Part shown: in pieces, positions 52,142 to 60,769 of the stretch
How the letters are laid out: each line of letters begins with the position of its first letter
Position numbering within the stretch: position 1 is the first letter of the stretch
Assembly (NCBI RefSeq): GCF_039521745.1
Contig: NZ_BAAACT010000045.1
Direction: 5' to 3' (one strand)
DNA: 64,000 nucleotides
Source of the DNA: Faecalicatena contorta
Lineage (GTDB): Bacteria; Bacillota; Clostridia; Lachnospirales; Lachnospiraceae
Notes under the pieces: generated by a model
Seen by the model: the letters and a program-made list of their open reading frames with translations, nothing else
The model's database searches: none
Told to the model about the DNA's origin: nothing
Program-made: the position numbers and the translations under genes

Positions 52142-52314
52142 ACAACAGTTGTGAAATGAAAAGCGATGGTCCTCTGATGCAATAACAGACTTGCTGGTAT
52201 CGGATATTTAATTGCAGAGCATCCGCACGGAAGTGTGTGTGCTGTGTGATAGGAGTGATGATAGGAACATGTAAGCAGGCATTAAGAACGTCTAAATATT
52301 AAGGAGGTCACACA

Positions 52315-52662
52315 ATGAACGATATTATTAAAAGTATTGAAGCAGAGCAGTTAAAAGAGAATGTACCGGAGTTTAATGTAGGTGATACCGTTAAAGTATA
52401 TGCCAAGATTAAAGAGGGTAACCGTGAAAGAATCCAGGTTTTTGAGGGAACAGTTCTGAAGAAACAGGGTGGAAGCACAAGAGCTACTTTCACAGTAAGA
52501 AAGAACTCCAACGGAATCGGCGTTGAAAAGACTTGGCCGTTACACTCACCAAACGTTGAAAAAGTAGAAGTTGTACGTAAAGGTAAAGTAAGAAGAGCAA
52601 AACTGAACTACTTGAGAGACCGCGTTGGTAAGAGAGCAAAGGTAAAAGAATTAGTAAAATAG
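52315..52662 (+). CDS. rplS: 50S ribosomal protein L19
   Basis: A 115-residue L19 with GDTVKVYAKIKEGNRERIQV, GVEKTWPLHSPNVEKVEVV and KLNYLRDRVGKRAKVKE. TAAGGAGG precedes the ATG. Usually adjacent to trmD; here an opposite-strand gene separates them and it has its own promoter. Confidence 0.97.
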   Translation: MNDIIKSIEAEQLKENVPEFNVGDTVKVYAKIKEGNRERIQVFEGTVLKKQGGSTRATFTVRKNSNGIGVEKTWPLHSPNVEKVEVVRKGKVRRAKLNYLRDRVGKRAKVKELVK

Positions 52663-52762
52663 TAACTATGAGAGGGACAAGTACAACATGTATATTGTCC
52701 CTTTTATATATCATGAAAATATTCAGTAATTTTTTACTGCGGACAGTTTATAGGGGAAGAAT

Positions 52763-53431
52763 ATGCGGGATTTAAACTTTCGGAAAAAGCGCCGGAGACA
52801 GGCGAATCAGAAGCGCAGGCGGAAAAAGAAACAAGAGCTGAAGTTTGACACCGGCAGGCCGGAACTCAGATTCCGGAGAGAAAAGACCCAGGCACAGAAG
52901 CAGAACAGGGGAGAGATTGCGAACTGGATCGTGCAGATTATCATAGTCTGTGCCATAGCTTTTATGCTCGTCTGGTTTTTTGGACAGCGGGTCAGCAATG
53001 CAGGGGACTCCATGAAGCCTGTTTTAAAGAATGGAGATGTTGTTCTGGTAAACAGGCTTGTTTATAATGCAAGCAAACCAAAACGCGGCGATATTGTTGC
53101 GTTCAAGCCAAACGGAAACGAAAATACTCATTATTCTATTAAAAGGATTGTAGGGCTTCCGGGGGAAACCGTGCAGATTAAAGACGGAAAAGTCTATATT
53201 AATGAGGAAGAAGTGACACAGCATATTTTTGCAGAGGATATAGAGGAGGCAGGAATCGCCGATGAGCCGCTGCAGCTGGGCGGGGATGAATATTTTGTGA
53301 TGGGTGATAACCATGCCGGCAGCGATGACAGCCGGATGGCAGACATCGGTAATGTAAAACGAAGCGAAATCTATGGGAAGGTCTGGTTCGTGGCCAGTCC
53401 GGGCTCGGATTTTGGCTTTGTCAGGAGATAG
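52763..53431 (+). CDS. lepB: Type I signal peptidase with long basic N-terminus
   Basis: A 222-residue S26A peptidase with one membrane helix (about 55-73). The first 50 residues are very rich in Arg/Lys. Catalytic Ser in NAGDSMKPVLKNGD and Lys in HYSIKRIVGLPGE are present, as is GDNHAGSDDSR. It cleaves signal peptides of exported proteins. ATAGGGGAAG precedes the ATG. The basic extension is longer than usual. Confidence 0.93.
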   Translation: MRDLNFRKKRRRQANQKRRRKKKQELKFDTGRPELRFRREKTQAQKQNRGEIANWIVQIIIVCAIAFMLVWFFGQRVSNAGDSMKPVLKNGDVVLVNRLVYNASKPKRGDIVAFKPNGNENTHYSIKRIVGLPGETVQIKDGKVYINEEEVTQHIFAEDIEEAGIADEPLQLGGDEYFVMGDNHAGSDDSRMADIGNVKRSEIYGKVWFVASPGSDFGFVRR

Positions 53432-53444
53432 AGGAGGAGTACAG

Positions 53445-54296
53445 ATGCATTTTCAGTGGTACCCGGGTCATATGACCAAGGCAAAACGCATGATGCAGGA
53501 AAATATAAAGCTGATAGACCTTGTCATTGAGCTGGTGGACGCCAGAATTCCGGTGAGCAGCAGAAATCCCGAGATCGATGATCTGGGAAAGAACAAGGCC
53601 AGGCTGATACTGCTGAACAAATCGGATTTGGCAGAGGACAAGTGGAATGATGCGTGGGCAGAATATTTTAAGGGAAAAGGTTATTCCGTAGTAAAGGTGA
53701 ATTCCAAAAAAGGCGGAGGGATTAAGTCCATACAGGGCGTAATCCAGGAGGCCTGCAAAGAGAAGATAGAAAGAGACAGGAAACGGGGAATACTGAACCG
53801 TCCTGTCCGGGCAATGGTAGTGGGGATTCCGAATGTTGGAAAATCTACGTTTATTAATGCACTTGCAGGGAAGGCCTGTACAAAGACCGGCAATAAACCC
53901 GGCGTAACAAAGGGAAAGCAGTGGATCAGGCTCAATAAAAATGTGGAGCTTCTGGATACTCCGGGAATACTCTGGCCCAAATTTGAGGATCAGACCGTGG
54001 GGCTTCGGCTGGCATTTATCGGATCTATTAAAGATGAGATACTCAACACAGAGGAACTGGCCATGGAATTAATTGGTTTTTTGAAGCAGTCCTATCCCGG
54101 AGTTCTGAAGGAAAAATATCAGATTGAGGAATCAGAGGATGATTTTGCCTGCCTGAGAAATATAGCAGAGAGCAGGCACTGTCTGGTAAAAGGAAGCGAG
54201 CTGGACACGGAAAAAGCCGCCCGTCTTATGATGGATGATTTCCGCAATGGCAGGCTGGGAAAAATAACACTTGAATTTCCTCAGGATTATGCATAA
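53445..54296 (+). CDS. rbgA: Ribosome biogenesis GTPase (YlqF/RbgA)
   Basis: Circularly permuted GTPase: NKSDL (G4) precedes GIPNVGKST (G1) and DTPGIL (G3). Needed for late 50S assembly. The start at 53445 (MHFQWYPGHMTKAKRMM) follows GAGGAGGAG and fits family start; 283 residues. Confidence 0.96.
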   Translation: MHFQWYPGHMTKAKRMMQENIKLIDLVIELVDARIPVSSRNPEIDDLGKNKARLILLNKSDLAEDKWNDAWAEYFKGKGYSVVKVNSKKGGGIKSIQGVIQEACKEKIERDRKRGILNRPVRAMVVGIPNVGKSTFINALAGKACTKTGNKPGVTKGKQWIRLNKNVELLDTPGILWPKFEDQTVGLRLAFIGSIKDEILNTEELAMELIGFLKQSYPGVLKEKYQIEESEDDFACLRNIAESRHCLVKGSELDTEKAARLMMDDFRNGRLGKITLEFPQDYA

Positions 54297-54329
54297 TATA
54301 GAAAGAGACGCCAGAAAGAAGGTTAAGAT

Positions 54330-54875
54330 ATGGACCAGGAAAGAAGCATCATAAGAGAACTGCTTGGCTGGATCGTGTATATATTGATTATTGTTGGGCT
54401 GACCTATGTGATTATTACATTTGTTGGTCAGCGCACACGTGTCAGCGGCTCTTCTATGGAGACGACGCTGTCGGACGGAGATAATCTGATTGTGGATAAG
54501 ATCTCATTCCGCTTTCGAGAACCAAAGAGATATGAAATCATCGTATTCCCTTATCAGTATGAGGAGGATACATACTATATAAAACGGATCATCGGACTGC
54601 CGGGAGAGACTGTGCAGGTGATGGGAGGCCGTGTGTATGTTGACGGGGAAGAACTTGATGAACATTATGGAAACGAAGAGATGCTGGATCCGGGAATTGC
54701 GGAGAATCCGATCACTTTGGGGGAAGATGAGTATTTTGTACTGGGAGATAACCGGAACCATAGTGCGGACAGCCGTGACGCCAGTGTGGGAGTCCTGCAC
54801 AGAAAAGATCTGCTGGGAAGGGCCTGGATTCGCATTTGGCCATTAGACAGGTTCGGGGTGATCAAACATGAGTAA
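54330..54875 (+). CDS. lepB: Second type I signal peptidase
   Basis: A 181-residue S26A peptidase with one N-terminal helix, Ser in VSGSSMETTLSDGD, Lys in YYIKRIIGLPGE and GDNRNHSADSRD. It is a paralogue of the one before rbgA but lacks the basic extension. Overlaps rnhB by 8 bases. Confidence 0.94.
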   Translation: MDQERSIIRELLGWIVYILIIVGLTYVIITFVGQRTRVSGSSMETTLSDGDNLIVDKISFRFREPKRYEIIVFPYQYEEDTYYIKRIIGLPGETVQVMGGRVYVDGEELDEHYGNEEMLDPGIAENPITLGEDEYFVLGDNRNHSADSRDASVGVLHRKDLLGRAWIRIWPLDRFGVIKHE

Positions 54876-55632
54876 CAGTATCCGCAGTATTAAATTAGAG
54901 TTTGAACAGGCAAAGTTCCGTGAATTATCGGTACTATATGAAAAATATGAGGGGGATTCCCGCAGCGGGGTACAGAATCTGATTGCCAGGTATAAAAAAC
55001 AGGAAGCAAAGCTGAAGGAAGAACGATTCCGCCTGGAGCAGATGAGATGCTATGAAAAGAAGTATCAGGAACATATATTTATCTGCGGCATTGACGAGGT
55101 GGGCAGAGGACCTCTGGCAGGCCCGGTTGTAGCGGGAGCAGTGATCCTTCCCAAGGATTGTGAAATCTTGTATATCAACGATTCTAAAAAGCTTTCAGCG
55201 AAAAAGAGAGAAGAGCTTTACGACGAGATTCTTGATAAAGCGGTGGCCACTGGGATCGGGATGGCCAGCCCCGCAACCATTGATAAAATCAATATACTCC
55301 AGGCTACATACGAAGCCATGCGCATAGCGGTGCAGGAGCTGAAAACGGCTCCCACGCTTCTCTTGAATGACGCGGTTACCATACCGGGAATCACGCTTCC
55401 CCAGGTACCGATCATCAAGGGGGATGCCAAAAGCGTTTCAATCGCAGCGGCAAGTATTATCGCCAAAGTGACCAGAGACCGGCTGATGGCAGAATACGAC
55501 AAGATACTGCCCGGTTATGGGTTCGCAGAGAATAAGGGATATGGCTCTGCGGCTCATATCGAGGCTTTGAAAAAATTGGGACCGACACCAATCCATCGTG
55601 TATCTTTTATAAAAAACTTTGTTTCCGAATAA
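54868..55632 (+). CDS. rnhB: Ribonuclease HII
   Basis: A 254-residue RNase HII that removes ribonucleotides from DNA. The N-terminal about 65-residue helical extension is as in Gram-positive members; core has ICGIDEVGRGPLAGPVVAGA (catalytic Asp-Glu) and SIAAASIIAKVTRDRLM. Confidence 0.95.
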   Translation: MSNSIRSIKLEFEQAKFRELSVLYEKYEGDSRSGVQNLIARYKKQEAKLKEERFRLEQMRCYEKKYQEHIFICGIDEVGRGPLAGPVVAGAVILPKDCEILYINDSKKLSAKKREELYDEILDKAVATGIGMASPATIDKINILQATYEAMRIAVQELKTAPTLLLNDAVTIPGITLPQVPIIKGDAKSVSIAAASIIAKVTRDRLMAEYDKILPGYGFAENKGYGSAAHIEALKKLGPTPIHRVSFIKNFVSE

Positions 55633-55665
55633 GATTTGTGGTGTTTTCTGGGTACAGGATGAAAT

Positions 55666-55693
55666 GCCATACCGCAAATACAGACGGTATGGC
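55666..55693. terminator. Hairpin after rnhB
   Basis: GCCATACCG (55666-55674) pairs with CGGTATGGC (55685-55693) around a 10-base loop; no T-run. Confidence 0.45.
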
Positions 55694-55720
55694 AGGTGTT
55701 GGCAATAGGGTGTGGAATCA

Positions 55721-55755
55721 TTACGATGCATGGTCCATAGGCCGTGAATAGTAAC
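55721..55755. repeat. Palindromic repeat family B, copy between rnhB and yraN
   Basis: TTACGATGCATGGTCC (55721-55736) faces GGCCGTGAATAGTAAC (from 55740) with several mismatches; the right arm equals that of the malE-malF copy. Confidence 0.75.
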
Positions 55756-55779
55756 GGGAAATCGCAGTAGAAACAGAAT

Positions 55780-56142
55780 ATGAAATATGCAGAAAAGCAG
55801 AATAACAGGAGAACCGGCACGAACTATGAAAAGGCGGTCGGATACTATCTGGAGCAGCAGGGATATGTGATTCTGGAATATAATTACCGCTGCCGCATCG
55901 GAGAGATTGATCTGATTGCAAGAGACGGGGAATATCTCGTCTTCTGTGAGGTGAAATACCGCCGGGATTCAGGGAAGGGCAGCCCTCTGGAGGCGGTAGG
56001 CCCAAAAAAGCAGAGGGTGATTTACCGGTGTGCTTCCCATTATCTGATGGTGCACGGCCTTACGGAGATACCGTGCAGGTTTGATGTGATCGGGATTGAA
56101 AGAGGCAGGATATCGCACATCCGGGATGCTTTTTGCGGATGA
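55780..56142 (+). CDS. yraN: YraN-family endonuclease-like protein
   Basis: A 120-residue UPF0102 protein with GEIDLIARDGEYLVFCEVK, the D-x(n)-E-x-K nuclease-like core. Standard neighbour of rnhB in Firmicutes. Function unproven. ATGA overlap with the next gene. Confidence 0.92.
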   Translation: MKYAEKQNNRRTGTNYEKAVGYYLEQQGYVILEYNYRCRIGEIDLIARDGEYLVFCEVKYRRDSGKGSPLEAVGPKKQRVIYRCASHYLMVHGLTEIPCRFDVIGIERGRISHIRDAFCG

Positions 56143-57017
56143 CAGAAAGGGAGTATATGAGCTTAGGACTGCAGTATAAAGATCAGAAAAAGATTTTTCA
56201 AGAGATAGAGACGGATACTCCATATTTGGAATATCCGTTGTTTCAAAATACGGGGATAGTGAAACATGGATTTTCAACCAGACTGGGGGGCGTCAGTGAG
56301 GGGTGCTATTCTTCGCTGAATTTGAGCTTTACCAGAGGGGATAAAGAAGAATCTGTGAGGGAAAACTTCAGGAGGATCGGGGAGGCTATGGGCATAAAAT
56401 GTGAAAACATGGTATTTACCCAGCAGACTCATACCGCAAATGTCCGCGTGGTTACCGAAGCAGACAGGGGAATGGGGATAACCCGGGAGAGAAGTTATAC
56501 GGATGTGGATGGACTTGTGACAAACGTTCCCGGTTTATGCCTGGTTACGTTTTTTGCGGACTGCGTGCCGCTGTACTTTGTGGACCCGGTGAAGAAGGCG
56601 GTGGGCTTAAGCCACTCCGGATGGAGAGGAACTGTATCCAAGATTGGAAAAGTGACTGTAGAATTGATGCGGGAACAATACGGCTCCAATCCTTCGGATA
56701 TCCTGGCGGCGGTAGGGCCGTCGATCTGCCAGGAATGTTATGAAGTAAGCGAAGATGTGGTTGAACAGTTTAAACTGCATTATAAAGAGGAATTCTGGGA
56801 AGAGTTATTTTACAGGAAAGAAAACGGCAGATATCAGTTGAATCTGTGGAGGGCAAATGAGCTGGTCTTTCTTGAGGCGGGGATAAAACAGGAACATATT
56901 GCGGTGACAAATCTGTGTACACACTGCAACAGTGAAATCTTATATTCCCACAGAACGGCAGGAGATAAGCGGGGAAACCTGTGTGCTTTTCTGGCCCTGA
57001 GGGAAACGACAGAATAA
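56139..57017 (+). CDS. pgeF: Peptidoglycan editing factor PgeF (YfiH/laccase domain)
   Basis: A 292-residue multicopper-like polyphenol oxidase-domain protein; bacterial members hydrolyse wrong muropeptide precursors and purine nucleosides. Metal-binding blocks: FTQQTHTANVRVV, FADCVPLYFVDP, LSHSGWRGT, HCN near the end. ATG at 56139 overlaps the yraN stop; ATG at 56157 with AAAGGGAG before it is an alternative start. Confidence 0.9.
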   Translation: MTEREYMSLGLQYKDQKKIFQEIETDTPYLEYPLFQNTGIVKHGFSTRLGGVSEGCYSSLNLSFTRGDKEESVRENFRRIGEAMGIKCENMVFTQQTHTANVRVVTEADRGMGITRERSYTDVDGLVTNVPGLCLVTFFADCVPLYFVDPVKKAVGLSHSGWRGTVSKIGKVTVELMREQYGSNPSDILAAVGPSICQECYEVSEDVVEQFKLHYKEEFWEELFYRKENGRYQLNLWRANELVFLEAGIKQEHIAVTNLCTHCNSEILYSHRTAGDKRGNLCAFLALRETTE

Positions 57018-57029
57018 GGAGGCTTGAAT

Positions 57030-57920
57030 ATGATATTAGCGGCATCTGATTTAAAATCGGCGGAGGAAGTGGCGGCAGAGGTGACCGGGGAAGTGAACCG
57101 AGTGGCTGAGTATTTCCAGGAACATCTTCCGGCGCTGATCGGATTTGGGATAAGAGTGGTTCTGGCATTTGTATTCTTTCTGGCAGGACGTGTGGTGATC
57201 CGGTGGATTCAAAGGATTGTGAAACATTCGCTGCAGCGTACCAGCGCCGACCAGGGCGTCATCCAGTTCGTAGATTCTCTGTTAAAATTCAGCTTATATG
57301 CGCTGCTGATTTTTACGATTGCTACAAAGCTGGGCGTGGAATCATCTTCTGTAGCGGCACTGATTGCTTCTGCCGGGGTCGCAATCGGCCTGGCGCTGCA
57401 GGGCAGTTTATCCAACTTTGCGGGAGGCGTGTTGATCCTGCTGCTGAAACCATTTGTGGTAGGAGATTATATAATTGAGGACACAGGGAAAAACGAGGGA
57501 ACCGTAAAGGAGATTCAGATATTTTATACAAAGCTGTCCACCGTTGATAATAAGACGATTGTTATTCCAAACGGTACGCTTGCGAACAGCAGCCTGACAA
57601 ATGTTACCGCCAGGCCGGAGCGGCAGCTGGATCTGAAAGTAGGGATTGCCTATCATGCCGATCTGAAAAAGGCGAAAGCGCTGCTTGAAGAGCTGCTGAC
57701 AAAGGATGACGCGATTATGCAGGATGAGGATATCAAGGTGTTTGTGGATTCTCTGGCGGACAGCGCGGTGATTCTGGGGCTGCGTGCGTGGGTAAAAACA
57801 GATGAGTTCTGGCCCACGAAATGGCGGCTGCTGGAGGAGATTAAGCTGGCCTTTGACAGAGAAGGAATTGAGATACCATATAATCAGCTGACGGTGCATA
57901 TGTACGGGGAAGAAAAGTAG
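57030..57920 (+). CDS. mscS: MscS-family mechanosensitive channel
   Basis: A 296-residue small-conductance channel with three membrane helices and the pore-lining third helix ALIASAGVAIGLALQGSLSN, followed by the beta domain (GDYIIEDTGKNEGTVKEIQI) and C-terminal domain. AAGGAGGCT precedes the ATG at 57030. The stop is followed directly by a decayed gene remnant. Confidence 0.93.
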   Translation: MILAASDLKSAEEVAAEVTGEVNRVAEYFQEHLPALIGFGIRVVLAFVFFLAGRVVIRWIQRIVKHSLQRTSADQGVIQFVDSLLKFSLYALLIFTIATKLGVESSSVAALIASAGVAIGLALQGSLSNFAGGVLILLLKPFVVGDYIIEDTGKNEGTVKEIQIFYTKLSTVDNKTIVIPNGTLANSSLTNVTARPERQLDLKVGIAYHADLKKAKALLEELLTKDDAIMQDEDIKVFVDSLADSAVILGLRAWVKTDEFWPTKWRLLEEIKLAFDREGIEIPYNQLTVHMYGEEK

Positions 57921-57924
57921 AGGA

Positions 57925-58122
57925 GCTGGACGATCCACACATAATGGGCAGACATTTCCCGGTAATCTGACAATCGGACTGATGTGGGAAAATGCTTATG
58001 GTTATCTGCAAAAAGGGCAGACGCATAATGTAGTGACTTCGGGAGTCGGCGTGTTCGGGCCTTATATGAGAGTGGGGACTAAAGCGGAGATTTGTGCGGT
58101 GAGAGTTGGGTTTAACGGATGA
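57925..58122 (+). pseudogene. C-terminal remnant of a metallophosphoesterase
   Basis: This frame has no start codon but encodes GRSTHNGQTFPGN, then MWENAYGYLQKGQTHNVVTS and GVGVFGPYMRVGTKAEIC, ending with TGA. The canonical GHTHxGQ metal motif followed by a VxSGxGxxGPxxRxGxxxEI end is the C-terminal block of YkuE-like calcineurin phosphoesterases. The remnant begins 5 bases after the mscS stop codon, suggesting a deletion fused the two loci. Confidence 0.78.
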
Positions 58123-58146
58123 GGGGCATGGATCAGTATATATATT

Positions 58147-58220
58147 AAAAAAGGCAGGTTATTCTTTCAGCAGCTTTTAAAACTTGGTATGGAAGCTGTT
58201 GAGAAGAGCCTGCCTTTTTG
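58147..58220. terminator. Long bidirectional terminator
   Basis: AAAAAAGGCAGG (58147-58158) pairs with CCTGCCTTTTT (58209-58219), with an inner TCAGCAGCTT/AAGCTGTTGA stem; T-runs on both strands. Serves the convergent gene at 58268. Confidence 0.85.
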
Positions 58221-58267
58221 TTTTCATTTCTTATGATAAGCCGAACAGTATCATGCTATATAATTAA

Positions 58268-59113
58268 TTACTGTAATTCCAGCAGCTTGTCAGATATTTT
58301 CTGTGTAAATTCATTCTGCTGAGTTGCAGTTAACTTATCAGATGTTCGGATAACTATCGTGCCTAATACGGTATGTGAACCAGGATTAAGCATGCCTGCA
58401 CCGTCAAAAGCGGATAAATAAGTGTTCCTTTTTTCCGCATCCTCGACATTGGCATAAACTTCAATACAACCGCCCCCCTGAGTTCCTTTATCTACGATAT
58501 CAGTACCGATAATTTCATCCTGATTGATCAGCGAAAGTGAAAAGTAAATGGCAGCGGTATACCCTCCTTGTTTATTAAGATTATCATTTGGATCATGATC
58601 TTCTGTAGCGGCCTGTACGCCTGTAATCCCATCAATCCCCTGAATACGCTGTATGACAAAATCTCCGGAAGGATTCGTGATTTGTCTCATTTGCTGGATA
58701 CTGTTTTCTAATGTTGTTTTGGCATCCATGATATTCGTAATGGCAGGTGTATAGTCCAGTGGCTCCTTCAATGCTTCAGCAGCCTGTTTAATTTCTTCTG
58801 TTTTATCCGGTAATTCAGGAATCACCCTTTTTGAACTTTGCGCATCAGATATGGCCGTGCTGGCAGCAGTAAGTGTACTTTCATCATACGGCGGTTCATT
58901 AGAATCGATGACTGCCTGTACCGTTTCAATTGTGTGATCCAGTTCGTTATTTTTTTCTGTTACTGCCTCTGTAGCCTGATTGAAATCCTTAACAGCTTCA
59001 TCATGGGGTTTTTTATACAAAAAGTACCAGAGACAGACTCCTGCGATAATCGCTATAATGACAACTAAGATGATCCATTTTACAATTCCCTTTTTCGCTT
59101 TTCCCTCTTTCAT
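58268..59113 (-). CDS. Membrane-anchored extracellular protein of unknown function
   Basis: A 281-residue protein with a basic N-terminus, a helix at about 12-32, a helical Glu/Thr-rich middle (about 40-130) likely coiled-coil, and a globular C-terminal domain with GGGCIEVYAN. No known family recognised. GAAGGAAAG precedes the ATG. Confidence 0.7.
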   Translation of the reverse strand: MKEGKAKKGIVKWIILVVIIAIIAGVCLWYFLYKKPHDEAVKDFNQATEAVTEKNNELDHTIETVQAVIDSNEPPYDESTLTAASTAISDAQSSKRVIPELPDKTEEIKQAAEALKEPLDYTPAITNIMDAKTTLENSIQQMRQITNPSGDFVIQRIQGIDGITGVQAATEDHDPNDNLNKQGGYTAAIYFSLSLINQDEIIGTDIVDKGTQGGGCIEVYANVEDAEKRNTYLSAFDGAGMLNPGSHTVLGTIVIRTSDKLTATQQNEFTQKISDKLLELQ

Positions 59114-59451
59114 AATCTTTCCTTCTTTCTTCTGAAAATTTAAATAATAAATAGTGTCTATATTTGTATTATAAACTTCCCCATATCTTTTGCAATATAA
59201 AGTTAAATGAAAATCATGCGATGCCTTACTGATAAGTTGATTTTATATCTACTTCAGTATCGAAGTGGAGCTGCTGACTGGGTTTAGAAATGTAACCTTG
59301 ATAATTCATATGTTTTATCGTATCCTATAGATAGAAAGCTATCTATATTGAAACATACTGGGTTTAGATGAATCAGGAATGCCAGCTATAAATACAGAAG
59401 AACGAGTCTGCTTCAATAAATAATAGGAGAAACTATACGAGGAGAACAAAC
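59114..59451. other. 340-base gap
   Basis: Holds ATAGATAG/CTATCTAT (59327-59346) as a perfect 8-bp hairpin and two copies of ACTGGGTTTAGA (59278 and 59359). Nothing else supported. Confidence 0.4.
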
Positions 59452-59850
59452 ATGGCTATTTCAAATATGAAAGCAACGTTCCAATGTGATATACAAAAAA
59501 TATGGAATATCGTAACTTCACTTGATAATTATTCATGGAGAAGCGATCTGGACAGGATTGAAGTGATCGACGAAAACAGATTTGTTGAATATACAAAAGA
59601 GGGATATGCCACCACCTTTACAATTACGAACACAGAGCCTTGCCGGCGGTGGGAGTTTGATATGAATAATGACAACATGAGCGGGCACTGGATTGGTATC
59701 TTTTCATATGAGAACGGAATAACCACCATCGATTTCACAGAAAATGTTACGGCCAAAAAACTCGTAATGAAGCCTTTTGTCAAGTCATACCTGAATAAAC
59801 AGCAGTCGGTATATGCTGCGGATCTTGAAAGGGCAGTTTCCATGCTCTAA
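59452..59850 (+). CDS. SRPBCC-fold (polyketide cyclase-like) protein
   Basis: A 132-residue START/Bet v1-like protein: FQCDIQKIWNIVTSLDNYSW, WEFDMNNDNMSGHWIG, ITTIDFTENV and a C-terminal helix. Such domains bind hydrophobic ligands; the ligand is unknown. AGGAGAACAA precedes the ATG. Confidence 0.8.
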   Translation: MAISNMKATFQCDIQKIWNIVTSLDNYSWRSDLDRIEVIDENRFVEYTKEGYATTFTITNTEPCRRWEFDMNNDNMSGHWIGIFSYENGITTIDFTENVTAKKLVMKPFVKSYLNKQQSVYAADLERAVSML

Positions 59851-60114
59851 CACAATTAACCAAAGTAGTGTGCTATTATAACTTTAGAACGATTCAACAA
59901 AAAAGAATTGTTCGAATGGTATTTCTCATTTATATGTTTCCTTTGATACGGCGCCGGTTTGTATAATCAGAGGGGGCTTTTAGTCATGACCTTTAAAATA
60001 TGCCGCGATGTATTTCGCCAAACAAGTATCCTGAAACAGGGTACTTTTTTTGTGGATAAAAATCCAGCATCAATTTAGTAAACGAGAAATTACCAGATAT
60101 AAATTGCATCAACC

Positions 60115-60142
60115 AGATTACTAAATCAGGACTTAGTAATCT
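60115..60142. repeat. Perfect palindrome at the phage-remnant edge
   Basis: AGATTACTAA (60115-60124) pairs with TTAGTAATCT (60133-60142), 8-base loop. It may be an operator, attachment-site arm or terminator; the gap 59851-60192 is otherwise featureless and A+T-rich. Confidence 0.6.
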
Positions 60143-60192
60143 ATTTGCGTAAAATAAGTTAAGTATTGGCTAGTAATAAAAAGGGAGAAATT

Positions 60193-60417
60193 ATGGAACC
60201 AGAGATCGCAGTTGCCATCTGCTCACTCATAGGTACACTAGTCGGCAGCTTAGCTGGAATCATGACAGCGAATAAGTTGTCTACATACCGGATTGAGCAG
60301 TTGGAAGAAAAAGTAAAAAAACATAATAACCTAATGGAACGTATGATAATCGTGGAGCAGTCTACAAAGTCGGCACACCACCGGCTGGACGAGCTTTATG
60401 CGGAAAGAGAGGAGTGA
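60193..60417 (+). CDS. Phage XhlA/holin-associated small membrane protein
   Basis: A 74-residue protein with one hydrophobic helix (about 5-25) then a charged coiled-coil (IEQLEEKVKKHNNLMERM). This is the pattern of XhlA-like lysis accessory proteins. AAAGGGAGAAA precedes the ATG. Confidence 0.65.
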   Translation: MEPEIAVAICSLIGTLVGSLAGIMTANKLSTYRIEQLEEKVKKHNNLMERMIIVEQSTKSAHHRLDELYAEREE

Positions 60418-60421
60418 ATGC

Positions 60422-60715
60422 ATGGAGCAGATAATGAATTATGTCAAACCTGAATTGCTAGTGGTGGCTGTTGTACTTTATTTTATTGGTATAGGGCTCA
60501 AGAGTGCGCAGGCAGTGAAGGATAAATTTATCCCGCTGATATTGGGCGGTGCGGGCATTGTACTTTGCGCCGTCTGGGTATTGGCGGGCAGCCCGCTTAC
60601 AAGCGGACAGGAGGCGGCAACGGCAGTATTTACAGCGGTTACCCAGGGAATACTTGTTGCAGGCCTAAGCACATATGTGAATCAGATTGTTAAACAGGCC
60701 GGGAAGAAAGAATAG
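60422..60715 (+). CDS. Phage holin
   Basis: A 97-residue protein with helices at about 9-25, 38-56 and 63-90, matching the Hol44-like holin pattern (VKPELLVVAVVLYFIGIGLK, FIPLILGGAGIVLCAVWVLA). It would permeabilise the membrane for endolysin release. AGAGGAGTG precedes the ATG. Confidence 0.8.
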   Translation: MEQIMNYVKPELLVVAVVLYFIGIGLKSAQAVKDKFIPLILGGAGIVLCAVWVLAGSPLTSGQEAATAVFTAVTQGILVAGLSTYVNQIVKQAGKKE

Positions 60716-60769
60716 CCCAAAAATTTACTGCAGATCGGGAGAGCGGTGTATCCGCTCTCCTTTCGCTTT

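Noticed and set aside
52142..52314. Known L19 leader RNA
   Set aside because: Leader length fits, but I could not identify its conserved stems by eye; needs a covariance search.
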